NCBI GenBank assembly: GCA_030698495.1
Contig: JAUYKA010000032.1
Location: forward strand, 1 to 38,599
Direction: 5' to 3'
Origin: a bacterium
GTDB lineage: Bacteria; Patescibacteriota; Andersenbacteria; UBA10190
DNA length: 38,599 nt
This document shows, in pieces, positions 15,991-21,587 of the stretch. Both the position numbers and the translations under genes were made by a program. A model generated the notes under the pieces. The model was not told where the DNA came from, did not search any database, and was given only the letters and a program-made list of their open reading frames with translations. Position 1 is the first letter of the stretch; the number at the start of each line of letters is the position of its first letter.

Positions 15991-16019
15991 TTGACTAAAA
16001 TCTATATTAGTGCTATAAT
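15991..16019 (+). promoter_or_regulatory. Strong promoter without a downstream protein gene
   Basis: TTGACT (15991-15996), a 17-base spacer, and a perfect TATAAT (16014-16019) extended by TGC. No plus-strand gene follows. A terminator hairpin ends transcription about 65 bases later. Confidence 0.75.
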
Positions 16020-16025
16020 TAAGTG

Positions 16026-16093
16026 TTGTACCCTACAATTTCACGGATCGTGAAAATTATCCTCGTGTGGTCCGACCACGCGAGGATTTTGCT
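16026..16093 (+). ncRNA. Candidate small RNA of about 65-70 nt
   Basis: The RNA is bounded by the consensus promoter at 15991-16019 and a strong hairpin. Its 5' half holds a perfect 7-bp stem (TTTCACG 16039-16045, CGTGAAA 16049-16055), whose apex shows ACGGAT, similar to the ARGGAU core of CsrA-binding sites presented in hairpin loops. The 3' half is the terminator stem at 16061-16085. csrA lies 0.6 kb downstream, so a CsrA-antagonist role is conceivable but unproven. Alternatively it is a decoy or leftover terminated leader. Confidence 0.5.
16061..16093 (+). terminator. Terminator of the small RNA; also behind the PEBP gene
   Basis: An 11-bp stem with one G-T pair (CCTCGTGTGGT 16061-16071 with 16075-16085) and a 3-base loop, followed by ATTTTGCTTT. 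On the minus strand it sits 11 bases after the stop of the PEBP gene and could serve both directions. Confidence 0.75.
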
Positions 16094-16096
16094 TTA

Positions 16097-16540
16097 TTAA
16101 GACTGTCGCCGGTAAGTTCCCATCAACTGCGCTTCTTTCAAAATATGATTTTGCATAGTGGCTTGCAGGTCGGAGGCGTTGGTTGTTATGGGTAGATCAA
16201 ATGTGGTGTCTAAGGCATACAGGGTGAAGTAGTAGCGATGGGTGCCGGAAGGCGGGCACGGGCCGGTGTAGCCGGTTTGGTCGGAGCTGTTTTGTCCTTG
16301 AATGGAATTTAGTGGAGTACTGTTAGCGGTAATGATTGCGGTAGCGGGATTAATGTTCCAAATAACCCAGTGGATAAAATTGCCGGAAGGAGCGTCGGGG
16401 TCGTTAATAATAATGGCCAGGCTTTTAGCGCCGGTCGGAACGTCTTTTATTTCCAGCGGCGGGTTGATGTTTTGGCCGTCGCAGGTATAGCGGGCCGGAA
16501 TGGTAGTTTTATTATCAAAAGCAGTGCTTATTAGCTGCAT
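16097..16540 (-). CDS. YbhB/YbcL-type PEBP (Raf kinase inhibitor-like) protein
   Basis: 147 residues, full length for the bacterial phosphatidylethanolamine-binding-protein family. Signatures are the start (MQLISTAFDNKTTIPARYTCDGQNINPPLEI), SLAIIINDPDAPSGNFIHWVIWNI (DPDAP and HW at the ligand pocket) and GPCPPSGTHRYYFTLYALD. The bacterial role is unknown; ligand binding is assumed from the family. No signal peptide is seen, so it is probably cytoplasmic. No clear Shine-Dalgarno precedes ATG 16540. Confidence 0.9.
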   Translation of the reverse strand: MQLISTAFDNKTTIPARYTCDGQNINPPLEIKDVPTGAKSLAIIINDPDAPSGNFIHWVIWNINPATAIITANSTPLNSIQGQNSSDQTGYTGPCPPSGTHRYYFTLYALDTTFDLPITTNASDLQATMQNHILKEAQLMGTYRRQS

Positions 16541-16602
16541 AATGGGGTGGTTATTGATAAAAGAGGTTGGAGTAGGTGGTGACTGGTTTTGGCCGGGAGT
16601 GA

Positions 16603-16633
16603 AAAAAGGACGCGGGGGTTTAAGTCGCGTCCT
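16603..16633 (-). terminator. Terminator of csrA
   Basis: Read on the minus strand, GGACGCG (16633-16627) pairs with CGCGTCC (16615-16609), followed by TTTTTT (16608-16603). Confidence 0.8.
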
Positions 16634-16652
16634 TGGTGGGTTTACGGGTTGG

Positions 16653-16880
16653 CTATGGTGGTTTTTGTCCGCCTAGGCCCGTGGTGTCTTTGGGGTCGGG
16701 CCGGGAAGCGCGAAGATTTTCGCGCTGAATGGCCTCGTACACTTCTCGGCGGTGCACCGGGATTTCCGACGGCGCTTCGATACCGAGGCGGACTTTGTCG
16801 CCGCGGATATCGACGATGGTGATGACGATGTTGTCGCCGATGATGATGCTCTCATCCCGCTGACGGCTTAAGACCAACAT
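16653..16880 (-). CDS. csrA: CsrA/RsmA translational regulator
   Basis: 75 residues starting [25 protein letters not shown], an unmistakable CsrA. The beta strands and the RNA-binding segments (first strand, and [16 protein letters not shown] with Arg near 44) are conserved. CsrA dimers bind GGA motifs in mRNA leaders and block or promote translation. The core ends near residue 55. The tail (about 20 residues, Pro/Gly-rich) is longer than usual. It has its own promoter (16941-16969), a strong Shine-Dalgarno (AAGGAGAG) and a terminator. The Shine-Dalgarno itself contains GGA, so autoregulation is possible. Confidence 0.95.
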   Translation of the reverse strand: MLVLSRQRDESIIIGDNIVITIVDIRGDKVRLGIEAPSEIPVHRREVYEAIQRENLRASRPDPKDTTGLGGQKPP

Positions 16881-16940
16881 GCTTCTCTCCTTGGTATAGC
16901 GGTTTACTGTGGGGATGTTAAAAGAACCAATCGAGCGGCT

Positions 16941-16969
16941 ATTATGGCACAGGCATTAATAAAAAGCAA
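16941..16969 (-). promoter_or_regulatory. Promoter of csrA
   Basis: On the minus strand, TTGCTT (16969-16964), a 17-base spacer, and CATAAT (16946-16941). The leader is about 55 bases. Confidence 0.65.
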
Positions 16970-17017
16970 GGAGGACGCGCTGTATTGCCAAGTAAACTAT
17001 GCTAGGCTGAAGTAGGT

Positions 17018-17848
17018 ATGTATATAACTAAAGCCAGAGGAAATAAGGAGCCGTTTTCGGAGGAAAAGATACACTCATCGAGTCTGCGAGCCGGTGCATC
17101 GTCGGAAGTGGCCATGGATATTACCAGGCGGGTGCAGAAAAAGATAAAACCGGGTGTAAGCTCGGATAAAATATATGAGCAGGTGGTGAAGGGGTTGCAG
17201 CAGCATGAACCGGCCTTAGCGGCGCGCTATTCATTGAAAAGGGCAATTATGAAAATGGGACCGACGGGATATCCTTTTGAACAGTATATAGCCGCGGTGT
17301 TGCGGGAGCACGGTTATGGCGCCGAGGTGGGCCAGATAATGTCCGGTGAGTGTGTACAGCACGAAGTTGATATATTAGCCCGGCGAGAAAAGAAAAATTA
17401 TTTAATTGAATGTAAATATCATAATCAACCGGGGACGAGATCGGACATAAAGGTGCCGCTATATGTTTACGCTCGTTTTTTAGATGTGAAGAAAAAGTGG
17501 GACGAAAGCCATGTCGGCGATCCGCTGGCCGGCGCTTGGGTGGTGACTAATACTAAGGTGACGCAGGACGCTGTTATGTATTGCAAATGCGTTGGTATGC
17601 GGGTGATTGCCTGGCGTTATCCTGGTAGCGGAGGGTTGGAACAGTTAATAGAAAGCAAAAAACTGTATCCGTTGACGGTATTGCCGTCACTTTCCAGTGC
17701 TATTTGGATACAGTTAGCGCGCTGCGGCATTGTTTTAGTTAGAGATTTGCTGCGTTTTGACAGTGTTAGTTTGTCTCGGAAGACGGGGTTAGCGGTACGA
17801 TCATTGGGTAATATTCGGGCGGAAGCGCAACAGTTGCTGGCTGTTTAG
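17018..17848 (+). CDS. ATP-cone / Mrr-like endonuclease fusion protein
   Basis: 276 residues in three parts. Residues ~1-85 form an ATP-cone domain (ITKARGNKEPFSEEKIHSSSLRAGAS... ending YSLKRAIMKMGPTGYPFE), otherwise known from ribonucleotide reductases and NrdR. Residues ~88-205 resemble the Mrr_cat/PD-(D/E)XK fold, with HEVDILARREKKNYLIECKYH giving the D...ExK active site and a following ASN/Gln region (QPGTRSDIK). Residues ~215-276 look like helix-hairpin-helix DNA-binding repeats (LARCGIVLVRDLL, KTGLAVRSLGNIR). The substrate is probably DNA, with nucleotide sensing by the cone. It could act in restriction or repair. It stands alone, with no methyltransferase nearby. Confidence 0.75.
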   Translation: MYITKARGNKEPFSEEKIHSSSLRAGASSEVAMDITRRVQKKIKPGVSSDKIYEQVVKGLQQHEPALAARYSLKRAIMKMGPTGYPFEQYIAAVLREHGYGAEVGQIMSGECVQHEVDILARREKKNYLIECKYHNQPGTRSDIKVPLYVYARFLDVKKKWDESHVGDPLAGAWVVTNTKVTQDAVMYCKCVGMRVIAWRYPGSGGLEQLIESKKLYPLTVLPSLSSAIWIQLARCGIVLVRDLLRFDSVSLSRKTGLAVRSLGNIRAEAQQLLAV

Positions 17849-17875
17849 GGGGTAATTTCCCTTGCCGGAGACGTG

Positions 17876-17905
17876 TTGATTAGGAAGGCTTGAGATATAG
17901 ATAAT
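17876..17905 (+). promoter_or_regulatory. Putative promoter of the DUF883-like/holin-like pair
   Basis: TTGATT (17876-17881), an 18-base spacer, and GATAAT (17900-17905), just before the Shine-Dalgarno AAAGGGG. Confidence 0.5.
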
Positions 17906-17928
17906 TTAAAAGAAAGGGGATGAGAACT

Positions 17929-18171
17929 ATGTTTATGAATGAACCCAGCAAAGACGATATTGTTCGTGACGCTAAAAAATTAGCGGAGGATACAAGCAGG
18001 TATATGTATGCGCATGGTGAAGAAAAATGGCATAAGCTACAAGCCAAGGCGACCATGAAGGGGAGAAAGCTGGACGAGTTAGTGAACGGCAATGCTTGGG
18101 CGGCCGTGGGAATAGCGGCGGCTATTGGTGTGTTGATTGGTGCGGCAGTTTCAAAGATGCCGCGGCGGTAA
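17929..18171 (+). CDS. DUF883/ElaB-like small membrane-anchored protein
   Basis: 80 residues: a charged helical N-terminal part (SKDDIVRDAKKLAEDTSRYMYAHGEEKWHKLQAKATMKGRKLDELV) and one C-terminal membrane helix (AWAAVGIAAAIGVLIGAAVSKMPRR) ending in the Arg-rich tip typical of DUF883 (YqjD/ElaB) proteins. In Enterobacteria such proteins tether ribosomes to the membrane in stationary phase. Whether that holds here is unknown. ATG 17929 is chosen because AAAGGGG lies 9 bases upstream, whereas ATG 17920 abuts the Shine-Dalgarno. Confidence 0.7.
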   Translation: MFMNEPSKDDIVRDAKKLAEDTSRYMYAHGEEKWHKLQAKATMKGRKLDELVNGNAWAAVGIAAAIGVLIGAAVSKMPRR

Positions 18172-18181
18172 AAGACTTAAT

Positions 18182-18484
18182 ATGAAAACATGGGTGAAAT
18201 CGGCCGCTTGGATAGGCTTGTACTGGGGCTTGTCACTGGCGGCGATAGGTAAGAAACGGGCGGTGGCCAGGATAAAATATTTAATAACGGCAGTGTTGAT
18301 GTTTGTCTTGGCTGCAGTTGCGGCAGCGGTCGGCGCGGTTTTTCTGGTCAGCGGATTGTATTTAAAACTGGTGGTAATTGTCGGGGGAGTCCGAGCGGCG
18401 CTTTTGGTGGCGGGTATTGCCGTGGTTGCGGCGGTGCTGATTTTGTTTGAAGGGTGGCGGCGGCTGACAAAGGCCAGGTCGTAA
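18182..18484 (+). CDS. Holin-superfamily-III-like small membrane protein
   Basis: 100 residues with two or three membrane helices (about 8-24, 32-58 and 63-87) and a basic C-terminus. Its size, topology and position 10 bases after a DUF883-like gene match the DUF883 plus phage_holin_3_6-like pairs found in many bacteria. The exact family is inferred. It ends in a very strong terminator. Confidence 0.6.
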   Translation: MKTWVKSAAWIGLYWGLSLAAIGKKRAVARIKYLITAVLMFVLAAVAAAVGAVFLVSGLYLKLVVIVGGVRAALLVAGIAVVAAVLILFEGWRRLTKARS

Positions 18485-18512
18485 GTAGGTGTAATTTGGA
18501 ACTGAATTATTA

Positions 18513-18548
18513 AAGAAAGCACCCCGGACGTACGGGGTGCTTTCTTGT
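18513..18548 (+). terminator. Very strong terminator
   Basis: A 14-bp perfect stem (AAGAAAGCACCCCG 18513-18526 with 18533-18546) and a 6-base loop. The T-rich half of the stem supplies the U-tract. Confidence 0.85.
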
Positions 18549-18560
18549 TGGGGTGATAAT

Positions 18561-18589
18561 TTGACAGGGAACTGGTGAGTGGGTGTAGT
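18561..18589 (+). promoter_or_regulatory. Promoter of the small membrane gene at 18640
   Basis: A perfect TTGACA (18561-18566), a 17-base spacer, and TGTAGT (18584-18589). Confidence 0.55.
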
Positions 18590-18639
18590 ATGTGTGGGTC
18601 AGGGATGTTTTTTGTACCTTTTGCAGGAAAGGGCAGAAT

Positions 18640-18795
18640 ATGGAGGCCGGGACAATTCACTGGGGGTGGTTGGCAGTGCGGGCGTTGTTGCTCGTAGTCA
18701 CAATGGTAGTGGTGGCTTACTTGGTCAGTCAGTCGAGCAGCTACAACGACTCACGCGAAAACCGGTCAAAGCAGACAGCCGGGAAATACAGATGA
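18640..18795 (+). CDS. 51-residue single-helix membrane protein
   Basis: MEAGTIHWGWLAVRALLLVV begins a short protein with one membrane helix (about 10-29) and a polar Ser/Arg/Lys tail. GGAAAGGG lies 9-16 bases before ATG 18640. Longer in-frame readings lack a ribosome site. It has its own promoter and terminator, which supports a real gene. The function is unknown. Confidence 0.6.
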   Translation: MEAGTIHWGWLAVRALLLVVTMVVVAYLVSQSSSYNDSRENRSKQTAGKYR

Positions 18796-18812
18796 TAGTT
18801 TTGCCCGGCCAT

Positions 18813-18846
18813 AAATCGCATATCGGGGGTATGCGATTTTCTTTTT
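18813..18846 (+). terminator. Terminator of the 18640 gene
   Basis: A 10-bp perfect stem (AAATCGCATA 18813-18822 with 18830-18839), a loop of TCGGGGG, then TCTTTTT. Confidence 0.85.
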
Positions 18847-18879
18847 GGCTTGATTTAGTGTTTTGGGGGAAAGTCACCC

Positions 18880-18914
18880 TTGCATTTATTGGAAATATTC
18901 ATACTATGTCATAT
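18880..18914 (+). promoter_or_regulatory. Promoter with a shared downstream box (copy 1)
   Basis: TTGCAT (18880-18885), a 16-base spacer, and TACTAT (18902-18907). The 20 bases 18895-18914 recur with one mismatch at 21020-21039, at the same place in another promoter. The shared sequence covers the -10 and probably the start site, so it may be an operator. Confidence 0.55.
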
Positions 18915-18960
18915 GGTCGTTGTGTTTTGATGTTCTTTGGTTCAACATTGGGAGGTGTCG

Positions 18961-19173
18961 ATGGAGAAGCACGGGAAAACGGAAGTTGCTAGTCGCGCTG
19001 ACGTGGAGCGTGATCCTGTGTGGCGGGTGCCGGGAAGGAGTGATTTGATGACTACAGAGGAGGTTGATGACTTATTGGTTCTTCCTCTTGATAAAGCGCC
19101 TGATCCGGACGAGATACTTTTGTGCGACGGCGAAAGATCGGGCATCAGCTTCAAGACGTTCTACGGGGGGTAG
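18961..19173 (+). CDS. 70-residue acidic hypothetical protein
   Basis: Begins MEKHGKTEVASRADVERDPV; Asp/Glu-rich, with DDLLVLPLDKAPDPDEILL in the middle, and it ends FYGG. ATG 18961 is preceded by GGGAGGTG with good spacing. It has its own promoter (18880-18907) and terminator (19209-19245), so it is very likely expressed. No family is recognised. The acidic linear-motif character suggests a small adaptor or regulator, but this is a guess. Confidence 0.6.
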   Translation: MEKHGKTEVASRADVERDPVWRVPGRSDLMTTEEVDDLLVLPLDKAPDPDEILLCDGERSGISFKTFYGG

Positions 19174-19208
19174 AATTTCTTCGGGGCCAGTCGATACAAG
19201 CAATCAAT

Positions 19209-19245
19209 AGCCGCTTCTGTTTTACGGGAGCGGCTCTTCTTTTTT
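19209..19245 (+). terminator. Terminator of the 18961 gene
   Basis: AGCCGCT (19209-19215) pairs with AGCGGCT (19229-19235), followed by CTTCTTTTTT. Confidence 0.85.
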
Positions 19246-19274
19246 ATCGGTTTATTAGAGTAAGCTAGAAGGTA

Positions 19275-20024
19275 ATGTCGCAGTACTACAACGCCAAGCG
19301 GACAAGGAATATTTTTGATCCGGATAGCAGGGCTTCATTTAATTTGAGTCGATCAAAGATTGATTTGTTTATGGAATGTCCAAAATGTTTTTATATGGAT
19401 CGGCGTCTGGGGGTGGGGCGGCCGCCGGGATACCCGTTTAATTTGAATTCGGCGGTGGATACGCTGTTGAAGAAAGAGTTTGATTGGCATCGAGCGCGGG
19501 GGAGTAAGCATCCGTTAATGGAAGCCTATAAGATAGATGCGGTGCCGTTTAAGCACGAGAAGATGAATGAGTGGCGGGAGAATTTTAAAGGGGTGCGCGC
19601 GTTGCATAAAGCGACCAACCTGGTGATTACCGGCGCGGTGGATGATGTTTGGGTTAATCCGCAGGGGGAACTGATAGTGGTGGATTATAAATCAACGGCC
19701 AAGGAGAGTGAAGTTAATATAGATGCGCCGTGGCAGATCGGTTACAAGAGACAAATGGAAGTGTATCAGTGGCTATTGCGGCAGAACGGTTTTAAAGTGG
19801 CCAATACCGGTTATTTCGTTTATGCCAATGGGCGCACCGATCGCAAAGCTTTTGACGGTAAACTGGAGTTTGATGTGACGGTGCTGCCGTACACGGGCAG
19901 TGCTGATTGGATAGAAGGCGCTTTAACTGATATCAAGAAGTGTTTGATGGGTGAGGAGGTTCCGCTATCTGGTAAAGATTGCGACTTTTGCGCGTATCGT
20001 GTGGCGGCGCGAGCGTTTGATTAG
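19275..20024 (+). CDS. PD-(D/E)XK nuclease (RecB/Cas4-like) with four-Cys cluster
   Basis: 249 residues. The N-terminus has SRSKIDLFMECPKCFYMDRRL, the RecB/AddB-like start with two Cys. The nuclease core is ITGAVDDVWVNPQGELIVVDYKS (Asp, then DxK) followed by QMEVYQWLLRQNGF (motif with Gln). The C-terminus has CDFCAYR, two more Cys. The four Cys fit an iron-sulfur cluster, as in AddB, Cas4 and related exonucleases. No Cas1/Cas2, helicase or CRISPR array is in the window, so a role in repair or recombination is more likely than adaptation. The stop codon directly abuts the stop of the convergent gene at 20025. Confidence 0.85.
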   Translation: MSQYYNAKRTRNIFDPDSRASFNLSRSKIDLFMECPKCFYMDRRLGVGRPPGYPFNLNSAVDTLLKKEFDWHRARGSKHPLMEAYKIDAVPFKHEKMNEWRENFKGVRALHKATNLVITGAVDDVWVNPQGELIVVDYKSTAKESEVNIDAPWQIGYKRQMEVYQWLLRQNGFKVANTGYFVYANGRTDRKAFDGKLEFDVTVLPYTGSADWIEGALTDIKKCLMGEEVPLSGKDCDFCAYRVAARAFD

Positions 20025-20597
20025 CTAATTACTGTGTATATCTTGTTCGCGGAAAGCGTAAAGGCCGACGCCTATTAAGATGACGAAGATAGCGATAATA
20101 GTGACGAGTCGTCCCCAGCCGGGTGACATCATCCAAATTTGAGTGCCGGCGACAAAAAAGGCGACAATACCGCCGATCATGAGGCCGGGAGCAACCGGTT
20201 TAAGTTGTTTCAATAAGAGACTGGCGGTTACAGCTAAAGCGCCACCAATAGCAAAAACAAAAAGAGTGGTTTGACGGCTAGATTCGGTTTGGGCTTCTCG
20301 CTGGCGATCAATTGTTAGTGGTCCCTGGCAGTAGGCAGACGGTACGGCTGGAGAGTTTTCGTCCAGGCGCTGTGGTGCGTTTTTAGCGGATGTTTCTGGA
20401 ACCCAGCGTCCGCCGGCGGCTTGGCAGGATTCTCGGGTGCTGGTATCGGGGTAAGCTTCGAGCAGGGGTTGCGGCGGCGGAGTAATTTGAATGGCGATAC
20501 TGCGTAGTACCAATACATAAAGGAGGGCCAGGGCAATAGCAAACGCACCGGTGACAAAGTTGATAGTCCAGCGCCGAGCGGTTTTTGAGGCAGGCAT
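20025..20597 (-). CDS. Hypothetical four-helix membrane protein
   Basis: 190 residues: a membrane helix near 12-34, an extracytoplasmic loop with two Cys (CQAAGGRW and YCQG) that could form a disulfide, and three helices in the second half (about 111-128, 136-153 and 160-180). Not recognised. It is convergent with the nuclease gene with no gap. No clear Shine-Dalgarno precedes the ATG. Confidence 0.65.
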   Translation of the reverse strand: MPASKTARRWTINFVTGAFAIALALLYVLVLRSIAIQITPPPQPLLEAYPDTSTRESCQAAGGRWVPETSAKNAPQRLDENSPAVPSAYCQGPLTIDRQREAQTESSRQTTLFVFAIGGALAVTASLLLKQLKPVAPGLMIGGIVAFFVAGTQIWMMSPGWGRLVTIIAIFVILIGVGLYAFREQDIHSN

Positions 20598-20670
20598 GTT
20601 TATAGTATAAACGCAAAGTTAAAAACGAAAAAGGTAAAACAGCAACATAAAACTCAAAAGAATTCATTGT

Positions 20671-20702
20671 AAAAAATGCCCCTTCACCGCGAGGTGAAGG
20701 GG
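20671..20702 (-). terminator. Terminator of the 20733-20942 gene
   Basis: A 10-bp perfect stem (CCCCTTCACC 20679-20688 with 20693-20702), a 4-base loop, followed on the minus strand by ATTTTTT. Confidence 0.85.
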
Positions 20703-20732
20703 GAGGGCGCGAGCGAGGCTGTGGTATTGGCG

Positions 20733-20942
20733 CTATTCAGTCCAGACGCTAGCGTAGGCTTCGGTTTTGTGCTGATTGGCCTTAGCCTTGACTTTTTGAC
20801 GGAGTTCGTCGACTTGGTGGGGTAGACTAAGGTGTTTGACTTCATCGCTGAAGTTATAAAGATCGGCGACTTCGTGAAGATCAAGGAAATCCATCCGATC
20901 AATCGTTTCAATCGACAGGGCAGCGAGAGCGGTTATGCACAT
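20733..20942 (-). CDS. 69-residue hypothetical protein
   Basis: Begins MCITALAALSIETIDRMDFL. The rest is charged and helical (DLHEVADLYNFSDEVKHLSLPHQVDELRQKVKAKANQHKTEAYASVWTE). A strong Shine-Dalgarno (AAAGGAG) lies 6 bases before ATG 20942, and a strong terminator follows, so this is a real gene. No family is recognised. Confidence 0.65.
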   Translation of the reverse strand: MCITALAALSIETIDRMDFLDLHEVADLYNFSDEVKHLSLPHQVDELRQKVKAKANQHKTEAYASVWTE

Positions 20943-20977
20943 ATCAGACTCCTTTCGCGAGTGGTTGTATATAACAA

Positions 20978-21002
20978 AACCGACCCTTAGAGTAAGTCGG
21001 TT
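20978..21002 (-). promoter_or_regulatory. Hairpin between divergent genes, possible attenuator
   Basis: AACCGAC (20978-20984) pairs with GTCGGTT (20996-21002). On the minus strand it is followed by TTGTT, like a weak terminator, and it lies in the presumed leader of the 20942 gene, directly beside the plus-strand promoter at 21005. Confidence 0.4.
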
Positions 21003-21004
21003 CG

Positions 21005-21039
21005 TTGATAAAGAGGACGATATTCATACTATATCATAT
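21005..21039 (+). promoter_or_regulatory. Promoter with a shared downstream box (copy 2)
   Basis: TTGATA (21005-21010), a 16-base spacer, and TACTAT (21027-21032), with the 20-base box 21020-21039 nearly identical to 18895-18914. It drives the phhB-like gene with a leader of about 85 bases. Confidence 0.55.
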
Positions 21040-21121
21040 CTTTTCATATGAGTTATCCACTCTTGTTAAAGCTCTTGTCATTGGTAGGAAAAACTGGCAA
21101 GGATTAACAATAGGTTCCACA

Positions 21122-21448
21122 ATGCAGTTAATTGATAGAAAAACGAAGCCGTGCCAAGGGGTTAAATCTTTGTTGGATGAGGCCGAGGTACGGGAATTTT
21201 TAGAACAGCTGACTACATCTTGGCAGTTGATTGATGATAAAAAATTGAGACAAGAGTTAGAGTTCGCCAGCTTTATGGACACGATGTTGTTTATCAACGA
21301 CTTGGCGGCGATCGCGGAAGATGCCGATCATCATCCTGATGTTTTTTTCTCCGGCACTAAGGTGGTGGTGGAGTTGTGGACGCATTCATCTGGGGGGTTG
21401 ACGGAAAATGACTTTATATTAGCCAGTAGGCTGGAAGATATTCTGTAA
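21122..21448 (+). CDS. phhB: Pterin-4a-carbinolamine dehydratase
   Basis: 108 residues. The family signature is clear in ASFMDTMLFINDLAAIAEDADHHPDVFF (the HHP triad of the active site) and VVVELWTHSSGGLTENDFILASRLE (the WTH...GLTxxD box). The enzyme dehydrates 4a-hydroxytetrahydrobiopterin, recycling the cofactor of aromatic amino-acid hydroxylases. Bacterial homologues also act in pterin or molybdopterin metabolism. No hydroxylase is in the window, so the physiological substrate is open. ATG 21122 fits the family N-terminus. The longer frame back to 21005 overlaps the promoter. Confidence 0.88.
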   Translation: MQLIDRKTKPCQGVKSLLDEAEVREFLEQLTTSWQLIDDKKLRQELEFASFMDTMLFINDLAAIAEDADHHPDVFFSGTKVVVELWTHSSGGLTENDFILASRLEDIL

Positions 21449-21459
21449 GTAAATACAGC
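21449..21459 (+). repeat. GTAAATACAGC element
   Basis: An exact copy of the 11-mer, directly after the stop codon of the phhB-like gene. It shares 15 bases (TAAGTAAATACAGCC) with the copy at 27325-27340. It is followed by about 110 bases of very AT-rich DNA before the mutase gene. Confidence 0.6.
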
Positions 21460-21587
21460 CAATTTTTAATTTTTAATTTAAAATTTTTAATCAATATATA
21501 AATTACGGAATTTATAAATTATTTTGGTCATTAATAAAAGTTCGGATACTATTTATATATACCTTTATTTGCTAACTACTTCATATT

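Noticed and set aside
16589-16822. Plus-strand ORF opposite csrA
   Set aside because: It is antisense to a clear CsrA gene and to its terminator, with Trp/Arg-rich content typical of a shadow frame.
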